In this document: positions 8,817-17,208 of the stretch, in pieces | Numbering within the stretch: the stretch's first letter is position 1 | Layout of the letters: each line of letters starts with the position of its first letter | Source of the DNA: Renibacterium sp. | GTDB lineage: Bacteria > Actinomycetota > Actinomycetes > Actinomycetales > Micrococcaceae | Assembly: GCA_017419405.1 (NCBI GenBank) | Contig: JAFOLH010000001.1 | Location: forward strand, 248,001 to 312,000 | Length of the DNA: 64,000 nucleotides | Reading direction: 5' to 3' | The notes under the pieces: model-generated | The model's database searches: none | The model's input: the letters and a program-made list of their open reading frames with translations, nothing else | What the model was told of the DNA's origin: nothing | Program-made: the position numbers and the translations under genes

Positions 8817-11800
8817 ATGGTGAAAAGTCCGCAACGCGCCCTGATCGCACAAGGCTTCGCCGACCTCGAGAAGAGCGCGCGGTTCCTGGCCGCACCGGAA
8901 TTGGCGGATCTGCCGCAGGCGCAGATTTTCGCCGGGCTGGCCTTTTCGGCGGATCCGGATCTCGCGCTGCAATCCCTGGTCCGGATGCTGGCTGGACCGC
9001 CCGCGCTCGCGGAACAAGTCAAGTCCCTGCTCGGTGCCGGGCCCGACCGGATGGAACCGATGTTCCGGCTGCTGGGCGCTTCAGAGGCTTTGGCCGACTT
9101 CCTGATCCGCAATCCGGAGCACGCCGGGGCCTTGGCCGCCGAAGCCGGAGCCGAACCGGTGGGCACTCCGGCAGCACGATTGCGGGCTTCTCTGCTCCAG
9201 GCCGTCGGCGCTGATCCGGAGGCCCGGGCACCGATCAGCACGTTGGGCATTGCGGAAGCGACTACGGCGCTGCGGCGGCAGTACCGCCGGCATCTGACCG
9301 AACTGGCGATCCGGGACCTCTGTGCCGCATCGCCGACGGATGTGCTGCCGATCGTCGCGGCGGAATTGGCCGATTTGGCCGGTGCGGCAATCGACGCCGG
9401 ACTGGCGGTTGCCCGGGCCGAGCTGGTCGGCGCGCACCCGGTCGAGGAGGTCGCCGCAGTGCAACTCGCGGTGATCGGCATGGGCAAATGCGGAGCCCGG
9501 GAGCTGAACTACATTTCCGACGTCGATGTGGTCTATGTGGTCGCGGCCCCGGACCTCCCGGAGCGCACCGCGCTCCAGATCGGCGAACAACTGGCCAGCC
9601 GGCTGGCCAGGGTGGTGAATGCCCCGGACCGGGAACCCGGGCTCTGGGAAATCGACGCCAATCTGCGCCCCGAGGGCAAGGACGGGCCGTTGGTCCGGAC
9701 CTTGGACTCGCACCTGGAATACTATCGGCGCTGGGCCGCCAGCTGGGAGTTCCAGGCCCTGCTCAAAGCCCGGACCATCGCCGGGGACCAAGCGCTGGGC
9801 GAAGCCTACGAAGCCGCACTGGCGCCGATGATTTGGAGCTCCGCGGAACGCGACGGATTCGTCGAATCAGTGCAGTCGATGCGGCGCCGGGTCGGAGCGA
9901 ACATTCCGCAGGAAGAGCAGAAACGACAGCTCAAGCTCGGCCCGGGCGGCTTGCGCGACGTCGAATTCACCGTGCAATTGCTGCAGCTGGTACACGGCAA
10001 AGCCGATGCCGGCTTGCGCACCAGGGACACCACCGGGGCCATCGAAGCGCTGTCCAACGCCGGCTACGTCGGCCGGACGGATGCCGCCGAATTCGATGCG
10101 GCTTACCGGTACCTGCGGGTACTGGAACACCGGATCCAGCTCGTGCACCTGCGCCGGACCCACCTGATGCCGGTGGCCGAACCCGCTTTGCGGGCGCTCG
10201 CAAAGGCAAGCCAGGGTTCGCTGCAGGCCGGCCGGCCTTCGGCGCAGAGCCTGCTCGAGCAATGGCAAACGGTGAAGCGCCGGGTCCGAACGTTGCACGA
10301 ACGAATTTTCTACCGGCCACTGCTCAATACCGCAGCGCACCTGAGCGCAGAAGAAGCCGCTTTGAGCCCGGAAGCCGCCCGGGCCAGACTCGCCGCGCTG
10401 GGTTACCAGGACAGTGCCGGAGCGATGCGGCACATCGAAGCCCTGACCGCAGGGGTATCCCGCCGGGCGGCATTGCAGCGGCAGCTGCTTCCGGTCCTGC
10501 TGGACTGGCTGGCCGACGGCGTCGACCCGGACGGTGGTTTGCTCGCCTTCCGCCGGCTCAGCGAGTCCTTGGGCACCACGCACTGGTACCTCGGCATGCT
10601 GCGTGACTCGCGGGCGGCAGCCGAGCGGCTGTGCCATGTGCTGTCCAGCTCGAGGTTGATCGCGGACTTGTTGGAAGTCTCCCCGGAAGAGACCAAATGG
10701 CTCGGCTCGGACAAAGACCTGATGCCGATCGGATTCCAGGCCCAGTGGCAGGAAATCCAGTCGAAGATGTCCCGGCACCCGGATCCGGCCGAGGCGATGC
10801 GGTTGATCCGGCTGATCCGCCGCCGTGAAGTGCTGCGCATCGCGCTCGCGGACAGCGCCGGGTTGCTGGACCAAGACGCGATCGGCGCAGCGCTCTCCGA
10901 TGTGGACCGGGCCGCAGTGCTGGGTGCATTGCACGTTGCAGAGGCGCAGGCGGGCGAGCCGAAGACCGACGTCCTGGTCGTCGCGATGGGCCGGCAGGGC
11001 GGCCGGGAAATCGGCTATGGCTCAGATGCCGATGTGCTTTTCGTGCACAAAGCCCGGCCGGGCGCGGATCCGGCTGAAGCGCAAGCCCAGGCGGTGCAGA
11101 TCGTGAGCCAGCTTTCCGCGTTGCTCACCCAGCCGTTGAAACCCGCGATCCGGGCCGAGCGGGTGCTCTCGATCGATGCCGATCTTCGGCCGGAAGGCAA
11201 AAGCGGCGCCTTGGTCCGCTCCTTGGACTCCTACCGGGAATACTACGGTCGTTGGTCTGCGGTCTGGGAGGCGCAGGCCTTGCTGCGCGCCCGGCCGATG
11301 GCCGGCAGCGACGAATTGGCCGCCGAGTTCATGGCGCTGGTGGATTCCGTGCGTTATCCGGAGCACTTCGAGGAAACGGACGTCCGGGAAGTGCGCCGGA
11401 TCAAAGCCCGGGTGGAGTCGGAGCGATTACCGCGCGGCGCCGACCCGGCACGGCAGATCAAGCTCGGACGCGGCGGGCTCAGCGATGTGGAATGGCTGGT
11501 CCAATTGCTGCAACTCGAGCACGCCCGGGAGCACCGGCAATTGCGCACCACGTCGACCCTCGAGGCTTTGCACGGCTTGGCCGGGCTCGGCCTGATCCCG
11601 GAAGAGGACGCCGAGGTCCTGGCCCGGGCGTGGCGGATGGCCAGCCGGATCCGTTCCGCCAATGTGCTCTGGAGTGGCAAAGGGTCGGACTCTTTGCCGT
11701 CTTCGCGCCGCGATCTGGAAGCGGTGGCTCGTTGGTGCGGGTATCCGGCCGGACACGGCAGCGCGTTCGAAGAGGATTACTTGCGGATCACCCGGCAGGC

Positions 11801-11837
11801 CCGGGCGGTTTTCGAGCGGCTTTTCTACGGGGAGTGA
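8817..11837 (+). CDS. glnE: Bifunctional glutamine synthetase adenylyltransferase/adenylyl-removing enzyme
   Basis: 1006 residues, the full family length. It carries two homologous nucleotidyltransferase halves. The N-terminal (adenylyl-removing) half has [12 protein letters not shown] at about 230-242. The C-terminal (adenylyl-transferring) half has [19 protein letters not shown] at about 723-741. Each is followed by a helical GlnD PII-uridylyltransferase-like domain ([15 protein letters not shown] and its N-terminal counterpart). It controls GlnA1 activity by reversible AMPylation of a Tyr. It is probably transcribed with glnA2 (24-bp gap) and is followed by a terminator-like hairpin. No strong ribosome-binding site is seen before the ATG. 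Confidence 0.95.
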   Translation: MVKSPQRALIAQGFADLEKSARFLAAPELADLPQAQIFAGLAFSADPDLALQSLVRMLAGPPALAEQVKSLLGAGPDRMEPMFRLLGASEALADFLIRNPEHAGALAAEAGAEPVGTPAARLRASLLQAVGADPEARAPISTLGIAEATTALRRQYRRHLTELAIRDLCAASPTDVLPIVAAELADLAGAAIDAGLAVARAELVGAHPVEEVAAVQLAVIGMGKCGARELNYISDVDVVYVVAAPDLPERTALQIGEQLASRLARVVNAPDREPGLWEIDANLRPEGKDGPLVRTLDSHLEYYRRWAASWEFQALLKARTIAGDQALGEAYEAALAPMIWSSAERDGFVESVQSMRRRVGANIPQEEQKRQLKLGPGGLRDVEFTVQLLQLVHGKADAGLRTRDTTGAIEALSNAGYVGRTDAAEFDAAYRYLRVLEHRIQLVHLRRTHLMPVAEPALRALAKASQGSLQAGRPSAQSLLEQWQTVKRRVRTLHERIFYRPLLNTAAHLSAEEAALSPEAARARLAALGYQDSAGAMRHIEALTAGVSRRAALQRQLLPVLLDWLADGVDPDGGLLAFRRLSESLGTTHWYLGMLRDSRAAAERLCHVLSSSRLIADLLEVSPEETKWLGSDKDLMPIGFQAQWQEIQSKMSRHPDPAEAMRLIRLIRRREVLRIALADSAGLLDQDAIGAALSDVDRAAVLGALHVAEAQAGEPKTDVLVVAMGRQGGREIGYGSDADVLFVHKARPGADPAEAQAQAVQIVSQLSALLTQPLKPAIRAERVLSIDADLRPEGKSGALVRSLDSYREYYGRWSAVWEAQALLRARPMAGSDELAAEFMALVDSVRYPEHFEETDVREVRRIKARVESERLPRGADPARQIKLGRGGLSDVEWLVQLLQLEHAREHRQLRTTSTLEALHGLAGLGLIPEEDAEVLARAWRMASRIRSANVLWSGKGSDSLPSSRRDLEAVARWCGYPAGHGSAFEEDYLRITRQARAVFERLFYGE

Positions 11838-11842
11838 GCCCT

Positions 11843-11880
11843 GAGCCGGCCGCCCGGGACGGCTTCCGGGTAGCCGGCTC
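11843..11880 (+). terminator. Hairpin after glnE
   Basis: Outer arms GAGCCGGC (11843-11850) and GCCGGCTC (11873-11880), with an inner CCCGG/CCGGG pair. There is no T-run. Confidence 0.5.
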
Positions 11881-11915
11881 GAACCGGGCATTACGTGATA
11901 TGACGCACTTTTCGG

Positions 11916-11921
11916 TACTCT
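11916..11921 (+). promoter_or_regulatory. -10 element of leaderless ABC transporter promoter
   Basis: TACTCT, 6 nt before the GTG at 11928. No ribosome-binding site precedes the start, so transcription probably begins on the GTG. Confidence 0.5.
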
Positions 11922-11927
11922 CTATGG

Positions 11928-13445
11928 GTGCAATCACTCTTTCGCAAGCCTCCCGGGTCCAGACTGTTCCGAGCCAAAAACCCTCTGATCGCGGTGTTCG
12001 CGACCGTGCTGACCGCGGTCGTGGTGATCTTCGGGACCGGGTTCTTCGGCCTCGGTGCGGCCAATGCGCAGCCGGCGCCGGGAGCCGTGCAATCGGCCTC
12101 GGTGCAAGGCAAAACCTTCACGATCGGCACGGACACCACCTTCGCGCCGTTCGAGTTCCGGGATGGCAACGGCAATTTGGCCGGCATCGACATGGACCTG
12201 ATCCGGACCATTGCCAAGGACCAGGGCTTCAACGTCGAGATCAAATCGCTGGGCTTCAACGCGGCGCTTCAGGCGCTCAGCTCCCGGCAGGTCGACGGTG
12301 TGATCGCTGGCATGTCGATCACCGACACCCGCAAGCAGGTCTACGACTTCTCCGAGCCGTACTTCGATTCCGGCGTGCAGATGGCGGTGGCGAAGAACGA
12401 CGAGACGACCAAGGGGTACGGGGATCTGCGCGGCAAGACCGTGGCGGCGAAGACCGGCAGCGAAGGCGAGAGCTACGCCAAGTCGATCGCCGACCAGTAC
12501 GGCTTCACGGTCAAATCGCTGGACCAGTCGGCCACGATGTACGAGCTGGTGAAATCTGGAAACGCCGTCGCGGTGTTCGACGACTACCCGGTATTGGCCT
12601 ACGGCATCGCGCAGAACAACGGACTGAAAACCGTCACCGACAAAGTGCCGGGGGCTTCCTACGGCTTCGCAGTGAACAAAGGGCAGAATCCGGATCTGCT
12701 CGCGGCGTTCAACGACGGTCTGGCCAAACTCAAGGCCAATGGGGAGTACCAGAAGCTGCTGGACACCTACCTCAAGGCGCCGCCGGCGGCCGCGACCTCG
12801 TTCTGGGAGCTGCTTGCGCAGAGCATGCCGGCGCTGCTGAGCGGTTTGGGCAACACCTTGCTGGTCACCGTGATCTCGTTCGCGTTCGCGATGCTCCTGG
12901 GCTTGTTCTTCGGCTTCCTCAAGGTGTCGCACAATGTACTGCTGCGCGGCATCGCGACCACCTTCGTGAACGTCTTCCGCGGCACGCCATTGCTGGTCCA
13001 AGCATTCTTCTTCTACTTCGGCATCCCGCAATTGACCGGGCAGCCGATCAACATCTGGGTGGCCGGGGTGCTGACCCTGGCGCTGAATTCCGGGGCCTAT
13101 GTCACCGAAATCGTCCGCGGCGGCATCCAATCGGTCGATCCGGGACAGCTCGAAGCCAGCCGGAGCCTTGGCCTGGGTTATCTGACCTCGATGCGCAAGG
13201 TCGTGGTGCCCCAGGCGTTCAAGATCATGACGCCGTCATTGATCAACCAGTTGGTGATCCTGCTCAAGGATTCCTCCTTGCTGCTGGCCATCGGCTTCGC
13301 CGAACTGCTCTATCAGGGCCAGCAGATCTACGCTGGGAACTTCCGGGTGGCGGAGACCCTGCTGATCGTCGGCGTGATGTACTTCATCGTGATCATGGCG
13401 CTGACCAAACTCGCCAACTTCGTGGACAAGAAGGTCAACAAATGA
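11928..13445 (+). CDS. Polar amino-acid ABC transporter, substrate-binding protein fused to permease
   Basis: 505 residues in two parts. Residues about 20-48 are a signal/anchor segment. Residues about 62-285 are a family-3 solute-binding domain ([25 protein letters not shown]). Residues about 295-500 are a HisM/GlnP-type permease with several membrane segments and the EAA loop [20 protein letters not shown] at about 393-412. The fusion tethers the receptor to its own channel, as in lactic-acid-bacterial GlnPQ. The binding pocket suggests a polar amino acid such as glutamine or glutamate, and its position after glnE suits nitrogen uptake, but specificity is inferred. The ATPase gene follows with a 4-bp overlap. 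Confidence 0.9.
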   Translation: MQSLFRKPPGSRLFRAKNPLIAVFATVLTAVVVIFGTGFFGLGAANAQPAPGAVQSASVQGKTFTIGTDTTFAPFEFRDGNGNLAGIDMDLIRTIAKDQGFNVEIKSLGFNAALQALSSRQVDGVIAGMSITDTRKQVYDFSEPYFDSGVQMAVAKNDETTKGYGDLRGKTVAAKTGSEGESYAKSIADQYGFTVKSLDQSATMYELVKSGNAVAVFDDYPVLAYGIAQNNGLKTVTDKVPGASYGFAVNKGQNPDLLAAFNDGLAKLKANGEYQKLLDTYLKAPPAAATSFWELLAQSMPALLSGLGNTLLVTVISFAFAMLLGLFFGFLKVSHNVLLRGIATTFVNVFRGTPLLVQAFFFYFGIPQLTGQPINIWVAGVLTLALNSGAYVTEIVRGGIQSVDPGQLEASRSLGLGYLTSMRKVVVPQAFKIMTPSLINQLVILLKDSSLLLAIGFAELLYQGQQIYAGNFRVAETLLIVGVMYFIVIMALTKLANFVDKKVNK

Positions 13446-14194
13446 GCGTGCCCACAGCCCAGAATCCAACCAAGATCGCGGTGCACGGTTTGCATAAGAC
13501 CTTCGGCACCAACCAGGTGCTCAAGGGCATCGATGCGCAGATCGCGGAAGGCGAGGTGGTCTGCGTGATCGGCCCGTCCGGTTCCGGGAAATCGACGTTC
13601 TTGCGCTGCCTGAACAAGCTCGAGGAGATCACCGGCGGCACTGTGGTGGTCGACGGATTCGATCTGACCGACGCGACGATCGATCTGAATCAGGTCCGCC
13701 AGCGCATCGGCATGGTGTTCCAGCACTTCAACCTGTTCCCGCACATGACGGTGCTGGAGAACATCATGCTGGCTCCGGTGGAATTGAAGAAACTGTCGAA
13801 GCCGCAGGCCCGCGCCAAAGCCGTGGAGTTGTTGGAGCGGGTCGGCCTGGCCGAGAAGGCGGATGCCCGGCCGGCCTCGTTGTCCGGCGGGCAGAAGCAG
13901 CGCGTGGCGATCGCCAGGGCGTTGGCGATGGCCCCCGGGATCATGCTCTTCGACGAAGCGACCAGTGCGCTCGATCCGGAAATGGTCGGCGAGGTGCTGC
14001 AGGTGATCAAGGACCTGGCTGCCGAGGGAATGACCATGGTGGTGGTGACCCATGAAATGGGTTTCGCCCGGGAGGTTTCCGACCGGGTGATCTTCATGGC
14101 GGACGGCGTGATTTGCGAAGAGGGCACTCCCGAGCAGATTTTCGGCGCTCCGCAACAACCCCGATTGCAGGATTTCCTCGCCAAGGTGCTCTGA
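13442..14194 (+). CDS. Polar amino-acid ABC transporter ATPase
   Basis: 250 residues. Walker A GPSGSGKS is at 44-51, the Q-loop is in [13 protein letters not shown], the signature LSGGQKQR is at about 147-154, Walker B is [13 protein letters not shown], and the H-loop is [10 protein letters not shown]. This is the GlnQ/HisP class that energises polar amino-acid uptake. Its ATG overlaps the stop of the receptor-permease gene (ATGA), so the two are translationally coupled and surely form one transporter. Confidence 0.93.
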   Translation: MSVPTAQNPTKIAVHGLHKTFGTNQVLKGIDAQIAEGEVVCVIGPSGSGKSTFLRCLNKLEEITGGTVVVDGFDLTDATIDLNQVRQRIGMVFQHFNLFPHMTVLENIMLAPVELKKLSKPQARAKAVELLERVGLAEKADARPASLSGGQKQRVAIARALAMAPGIMLFDEATSALDPEMVGEVLQVIKDLAAEGMTMVVVTHEMGFAREVSDRVIFMADGVICEEGTPEQIFGAPQQPRLQDFLAKVL

Positions 14195-14722
14195 GTGCTG
14201 GAACTGCTTCTGCTCGAGGACGTTCCGGATGCCGAGCGGGCCGCGTTCGAGGCCGGGATCGCCGGACTGGCGATGCTGCCGGGCCAGGAGGCTTTCGTGT
14301 CCGGTCCGGAACGGTTGCTCCGTGCCGCGGCAGCGGATCCGGATCGGAAGCTCTTCGCGATCCAGTACCAGGGCGAAGTGGTCGGCACCGGAACCTTGCA
14401 CCGCGGCGGCGGTGCGGCCGCGCTCGGCTGGCCCGGCGACTGGGTGTTGCTGCGCGGTCTGCTGATCGCCGCGCCAGGGCAGGGCCGGGGTTATGGCAGT
14501 GCGGCGGCGGCTGCCGCGGTCGTGCTGGCCGGGCAGCTATTCCCGCAGGCCGAAGGCGTGGTCCTCGGGGTCAATATCGCGAATCCGGCCGGGCAGCGGG
14601 CCTATGCCAAGGCCGGGTACACCGTCGTCGGGGAGTACCTTGAGCCGCGGAACGGGCCGCAGTTGGTCATGGCTCAGCGCTTTTCGTCAACCAAGGTTGA
14701 CGACTGGCCTGCTGTCAACTAA
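14195..14722 (+). CDS. GNAT family N-acetyltransferase
   Basis: 175 residues. The acetyl-CoA-binding motif is APGQGRGYGSAAAA (about 92-105, Q-x-x-G-x-G/A type), followed by ANPAGQRAYAKAGY, the classic helix-strand end of the GNAT fold. It starts at a GTG directly after the transporter ATPase stop, so it is probably the third gene of that operon. The C-terminal dozen residues (SSTKVDDWPAVN) are encoded by DNA that also carries two operator palindromes, which suggests the coding end was shaped by the regulatory site. Substrate unknown. Confidence 0.8.
   Translation: MLELLLLEDVPDAERAAFEAGIAGLAMLPGQEAFVSGPERLLRAAAADPDRKLFAIQYQGEVVGTGTLHRGGGAAALGWPGDWVLLRGLLIAAPGQGRGYGSAAAAAAVVLAGQLFPQAEGVVLGVNIANPAGQRAYAKAGYTVVGEYLEPRNGPQLVMAQRFSSTKVDDWPAVN
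14686..14701. promoter_or_regulatory. Operator palindrome 1 for the small HTH gene
   Basis: GTCAACCAAGGTTGAC, arms GTCAAC and GTTGAC with 4 central bases, inside the 3' end of the GNAT gene. Confidence 0.6.
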
Positions 14723-14729
14723 GGTTGAC
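14714..14729. promoter_or_regulatory. Operator palindrome 2 for the small HTH gene
   Basis: GTCAACTAAGGTTGAC, 28 bp centre to centre from palindrome 1 and ending 17 bp before the HTH start codon. It overlaps the GNAT stop codon. I find no further copy in the window. Confidence 0.6.
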
Positions 14730-14746
14730 GCATGGAGGTGGAGCGA

Positions 14747-14947
14747 ATGCGGACTCTGATCGGAGACATGGACGGGAACAACCCCTCGGACGCGTTGTCC
14801 GCCTTGTCGGAAGTGCAAAAAGAACTGGGCCGGACTGAGGCGGCATTGGTGCGCCGGGCCCGGCAATCCGGCATGTCCTGGGAAATGATCGCGGCGTGCT
14901 TGGGTGTGAGCAAACAAGCGGTGCACAAAAAATTCGGCAAACGCTGA
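14747..14947 (+). CDS. Tiny helix-turn-helix DNA-binding protein
   Basis: 66 residues. The C-terminal half is a helix-turn-helix (SWEMIAACLGVSKQAVHKKF) resembling small actinobacterial HTH proteins that sit next to Clp-type genes; no such gene is present here. The N-terminal half is a predicted helix (DALSALSEVQKELGRTEAAL) that could dimerise. I chose the ATG at 14747 over the ATG at 14732 because GGAGG lies 8 nt upstream. Two palindromes immediately upstream suggest it represses its own gene. A terminator-like hairpin follows. Confidence 0.75.
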   Translation: MRTLIGDMDGNNPSDALSALSEVQKELGRTEAALVRRARQSGMSWEMIAACLGVSKQAVHKKFGKR

Positions 14948-14975
14948 TCGCGTGCCTGCCGGGTTCGTGCGGCGC

Positions 14976-15019
14976 GGCAAGGCCGCTGCCAGTCTCCCCA
15001 AACTGACAGCGGCCTTGCC
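14976..15019. terminator. Bidirectional terminator-like hairpin
   Basis: Arms 14976-14993 and 15002-15019 pair over 18 bp with one mismatch and an 8-nt loop, between convergent genes. Confidence 0.7.
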
Positions 15020-15066
15020 TCTTCCGGGCATTCGATTCGAATGCCAGTCTGAGGGGCGCCTCGTGC

Positions 15067-15597
15067 TTACCGCCCGGTGTTGTCCGCGGTGCAGAACGGC
15101 AGCACTGCGGCGTTCAAAAGGCAGCTGATCGAGGCTTTGTTGTTGTTGACGTTGCGGTCGATGTTCCAGGTGTTCGCCCCGGCGGAGAGCTCCAGGGAGT
15201 ACTTGGTGAAGGCCGATACCTCGACTCGAGACAGGTTGATCCGCTGCACCACTCCCGGAGGGATTTCCGTGGTCAAAATGATGTTCGCTTCGTTGCGGGA
15301 GCCGAGCAGGTGCACCTGGTAACCGCCGATTTCATTGTCGGCGAAGAGGCCGACGCCGACGGCGCCGTTGGACTGGAATCGGAAGGTGGTACCGGCGGGA
15401 ATGCCGACGTTGCCTTCATTGCGGATTTCGAAGGCCCGACCGTCGCTCAGCCCGGAGACGGTTGCGGTGACGCTGATTTCCGGATTGGCCTTCCAGTTGC
15501 CGCTGCCTGCGCTGTTCGCGGAGGCAGCGACGCCCGAAGTGGCCAGGAGTCCGGCGGCAAGCAGGGTGGCGCCGAGTGCTCGTTTGAAAGAAAACAT
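15067..15597 (-). CDS. Secreted protein of unknown function
   Basis: 176 residues. A signal peptide covers about residues 1-28 (FKRALGATLLAAGLLATSG, with a cleavage candidate near ASA-NS). The mature part is beta-rich, Asn- and Ser-rich and low in Lys, with two Cys near the C-terminus (SCLLNAAVLPFC) that may form a disulphide. I do not recognise a family. A likely promoter lies in the AT-rich region upstream (15627-15656). It converges with the HTH gene and shares its terminator. Confidence 0.75.
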   Translation of the reverse strand: MFSFKRALGATLLAAGLLATSGVAASANSAGSGNWKANPEISVTATVSGLSDGRAFEIRNEGNVGIPAGTTFRFQSNGAVGVGLFADNEIGGYQVHLLGSRNEANIILTTEIPPGVVQRINLSRVEVSAFTKYSLELSAGANTWNIDRNVNNNKASISCLLNAAVLPFCTADNTGR

Positions 15598-15626
15598 TTC
15601 ATTACCCCAATTCAGTAAAGTTTTAC

Positions 15627-15656
15627 AATTTAGGTGTGCAGAACCGAAATAAACAA
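15627..15656 (-). promoter_or_regulatory. Candidate promoter of the secreted protein gene
   Basis: On the minus strand, TTGTTT (15651-15656) and TAAATT (15627-15632) are separated by 18 bp, about 30 bp before the start codon at 15597. Confidence 0.4.
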
Positions 15657-16156
15657 GGCTTTCCGACCAGGAGAAGGCTTGTCGACTATGAAGCTACTAA
15701 GGCCAACCTATCAAGTCAAGGCTTTTCCGGAGAATCAAAAATAACGCATTTGGCAACAGTTTGTTGCACTTGAAGAGTGAATTAATTAGCTCAATACTCG
15801 AAATGTTTTTTGAGCAAAATTCGCCTTTGATATGAACTGTCTTGGAATGCGATAGCCAATCACTATTTGCGCTATGCTCATAAATATGCCCATAACATGG
15901 ATCGGGATTGTGACGGGTCGACCGGCCCGAACCGGCGGCGGCATCCGCTCCAAAACAGGTGTTGTGTCTCTGGCTGCCCGCTCCGGCAGCTGCCAGAAGC
16001 GGGTCGGAGCGATTCCGGCTTCCCGGTTAATGATCCGGGAAGTTTCGGATAATTTATGTAGTATTCCAAGTGAATAGCATCTTGTCGCTGGGTAGCTCTT
16101 GGTGGCTGTGGTATTGAAGACATAAGCGATGACGTTGATCAGGGGGATATCGTGTC
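15657..16156. other. AT-rich non-coding stretch
   Basis: About 500 bp with no convincing gene. Bases 15660-15890 are clearly richer in A and T than the rest of the window. Short frames here (for example 15874-16077) lack ribosome-binding sites and family features. It contains a weak hairpin (15789-15815) and a perfect 8-bp inverted repeat (16019-16042). It probably holds the promoter of the recombinase-like gene and may mark an old insertion. Confidence 0.6.
16019..16042. repeat. 8-bp perfect inverted repeat
   Basis: CTTCCCGG (16019-16026) and CCGGGAAG (16035-16042) around an 8-nt AT-rich loop, upstream of the recombinase-like gene. It may be a regulatory or recombination-site remnant. Confidence 0.5.
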
Positions 16157-16792
16157 ATGGAGCGGTATATCGGATACGCGTGCCTTGAGGGTGCGGATAC
16201 GGAGCAGCTGGCGGCCTTGAAAGCTGCGGGGGCTACCACGATCTTGGCCAATATCGGCTGCGATGCGTCCTGGTCGCATTGGCGGAGAATTCTGGGGCGA
16301 TTGCAGCCGGGCGATATTCTGGTGGTGTGGAAATCCGAAGTCCTGGGGTTTTCGGCGCCGAATTTGATTCGATTTATGGGGCTGCTCAGTCAGCAGGGAA
16401 TCCGGATCAAATCGTTGTCCGAGGATTGGCTCAACACGGTCGGCCCGCACGGGGGCTTGATCATGGAGTTGTTCGCCGCTTTGGATGACGACCATCAGGT
16501 GTCCGGGCAGATTCCGGGTCCGGATCCCGGGATCGTGGCGCAGCCGAAACGGAGCGGCGCGCCCGGGCGGCCATCGATCATGAGCCCGGGACAAGTGGCT
16601 GACGCGTTGCGGAGGCAACAGGCTGGGGAAAGCGTCACCCGAATTGCTGCAGCCCTGGGCGTGGGCCGGATGACCGTGACCAGGGCGTTGGCGAAAGCAC
16701 GCGCCGCGGCCGAGGGGTTGTCCAGCGCCGGGCTGCCCGGCAACTCAGCGGCGGACCAGGTAGCGGTTCCGTTCATCGATGAGGCGATGTAG
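16157..16792 (+). CDS. Serine-recombinase-like protein lacking catalytic residues, with C-terminal HTH
   Basis: 211 residues. Residues 4-110 follow the resolvase/invertase N-terminal fold: IGYACLEGADTEQL matches the family start GYARVSTxxQL, and LQPGDILVVWKSEVLGFS matches LxPGDxLVVxxLDRLGRS. The nucleophilic Ser is replaced (CLEG in place of RVST) and the catalytic Arg positions are Cys, Glu or Phe, so strand cleavage is very unlikely. Residues about 140-185 form a Hin-type HTH (GRPSIMSP, then TRIAAALGVGRMTVTRAL). It may act as a DNA-binding regulator. GGGGG precedes the ATG. The 3' end overlaps the convergent SRPBCC gene by 48 bp. Confidence 0.78.
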   Translation: MERYIGYACLEGADTEQLAALKAAGATTILANIGCDASWSHWRRILGRLQPGDILVVWKSEVLGFSAPNLIRFMGLLSQQGIRIKSLSEDWLNTVGPHGGLIMELFAALDDDHQVSGQIPGPDPGIVAQPKRSGAPGRPSIMSPGQVADALRRQQAGESVTRIAAALGVGRMTVTRALAKARAAAEGLSSAGLPGNSAADQVAVPFIDEAM

Positions 16793-17188
16793 GTAACGCT
16801 CCAGGAAGATCCGTTCGGCGAGCCAGCCCAGCGGACCCAGTGGCGCAGTGACCACCAGGGCGTCGGTCATCAGAGTGCCTTCGGCGGTCTCGGTGAACCG
16901 GTGTTCGTGGCGGAAGCGCTTGAAGGGGCCGCGTTGTTGCTCGTCGACGAAGCGCCAAGGCGCCTCCAGTTCGGTGATCTTCGAGGTCATGGTGAGCCAG
17001 ACGCCGAAATGCCGGGCCCGCCAGGTGACCGATTCGCCCCAACCGATCTGCCCCTGCCGGACGCCGGCGATCGCGGTTTCGGCGCTCTCCGCCATCGAGG
17101 CGGTGTGCTCGTCAATGCTCAATGAACGGTCGAAAAGCTCCTGGACGCCGAGGCTGGAGACGGTGCGCAGCACCAGACGGAAAGTCAC
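16745..17188 (-). CDS. SRPBCC (START-like) domain protein
   Basis: 147 residues with the layout of small ligand-binding SRPBCC proteins: an N-terminal strand, SVTWRARHFGVWLTMTSKI, the conserved APWRFVDEQQRGPFKRFRHEH strand and turn, and a long C-terminal helix (RIFLERYLHRLIDERNRYL). Such proteins bind hydrophobic ligands or act as cyclases; the ligand is unknown. Its 3' end overlaps the convergent recombinase-like gene by 48 bp. The GH84 gene ends 21 bp upstream on the same strand, so they could share a transcript. Confidence 0.75.
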   Translation of the reverse strand: MTFRLVLRTVSSLGVQELFDRSLSIDEHTASMAESAETAIAGVRQGQIGWGESVTWRARHFGVWLTMTSKITELEAPWRFVDEQQRGPFKRFRHEHRFTETAEGTLMTDALVVTAPLGPLGWLAERIFLERYLHRLIDERNRYLVRR

Positions 17189-17208
17189 GGCTCCAGCCTA
17201 CGGCGTGC

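Noticed and set aside
7071-9017. 648-residue minus-strand frame
   Set aside because: Antisense of glnA2 and the panB start; high-GC genes leave such frames open on the opposite strand.
11252-13441. Long plus-strand frame that runs through glnE and the receptor-permease gene into the ATPase
   Set aside because: Only the part from 13442 is real; before that it is out of frame with two well-supported genes.
15874-16077. 67-residue plus-strand frame in the AT-rich gap
   Set aside because: No ribosome-binding site or leaderless promoter, no recognisable fold.
16019-16792. Active integrase with attachment site or invertible segment
   Set aside because: The recombinase lacks catalytic residues and no matching inverted pair of sites flanks a segment.
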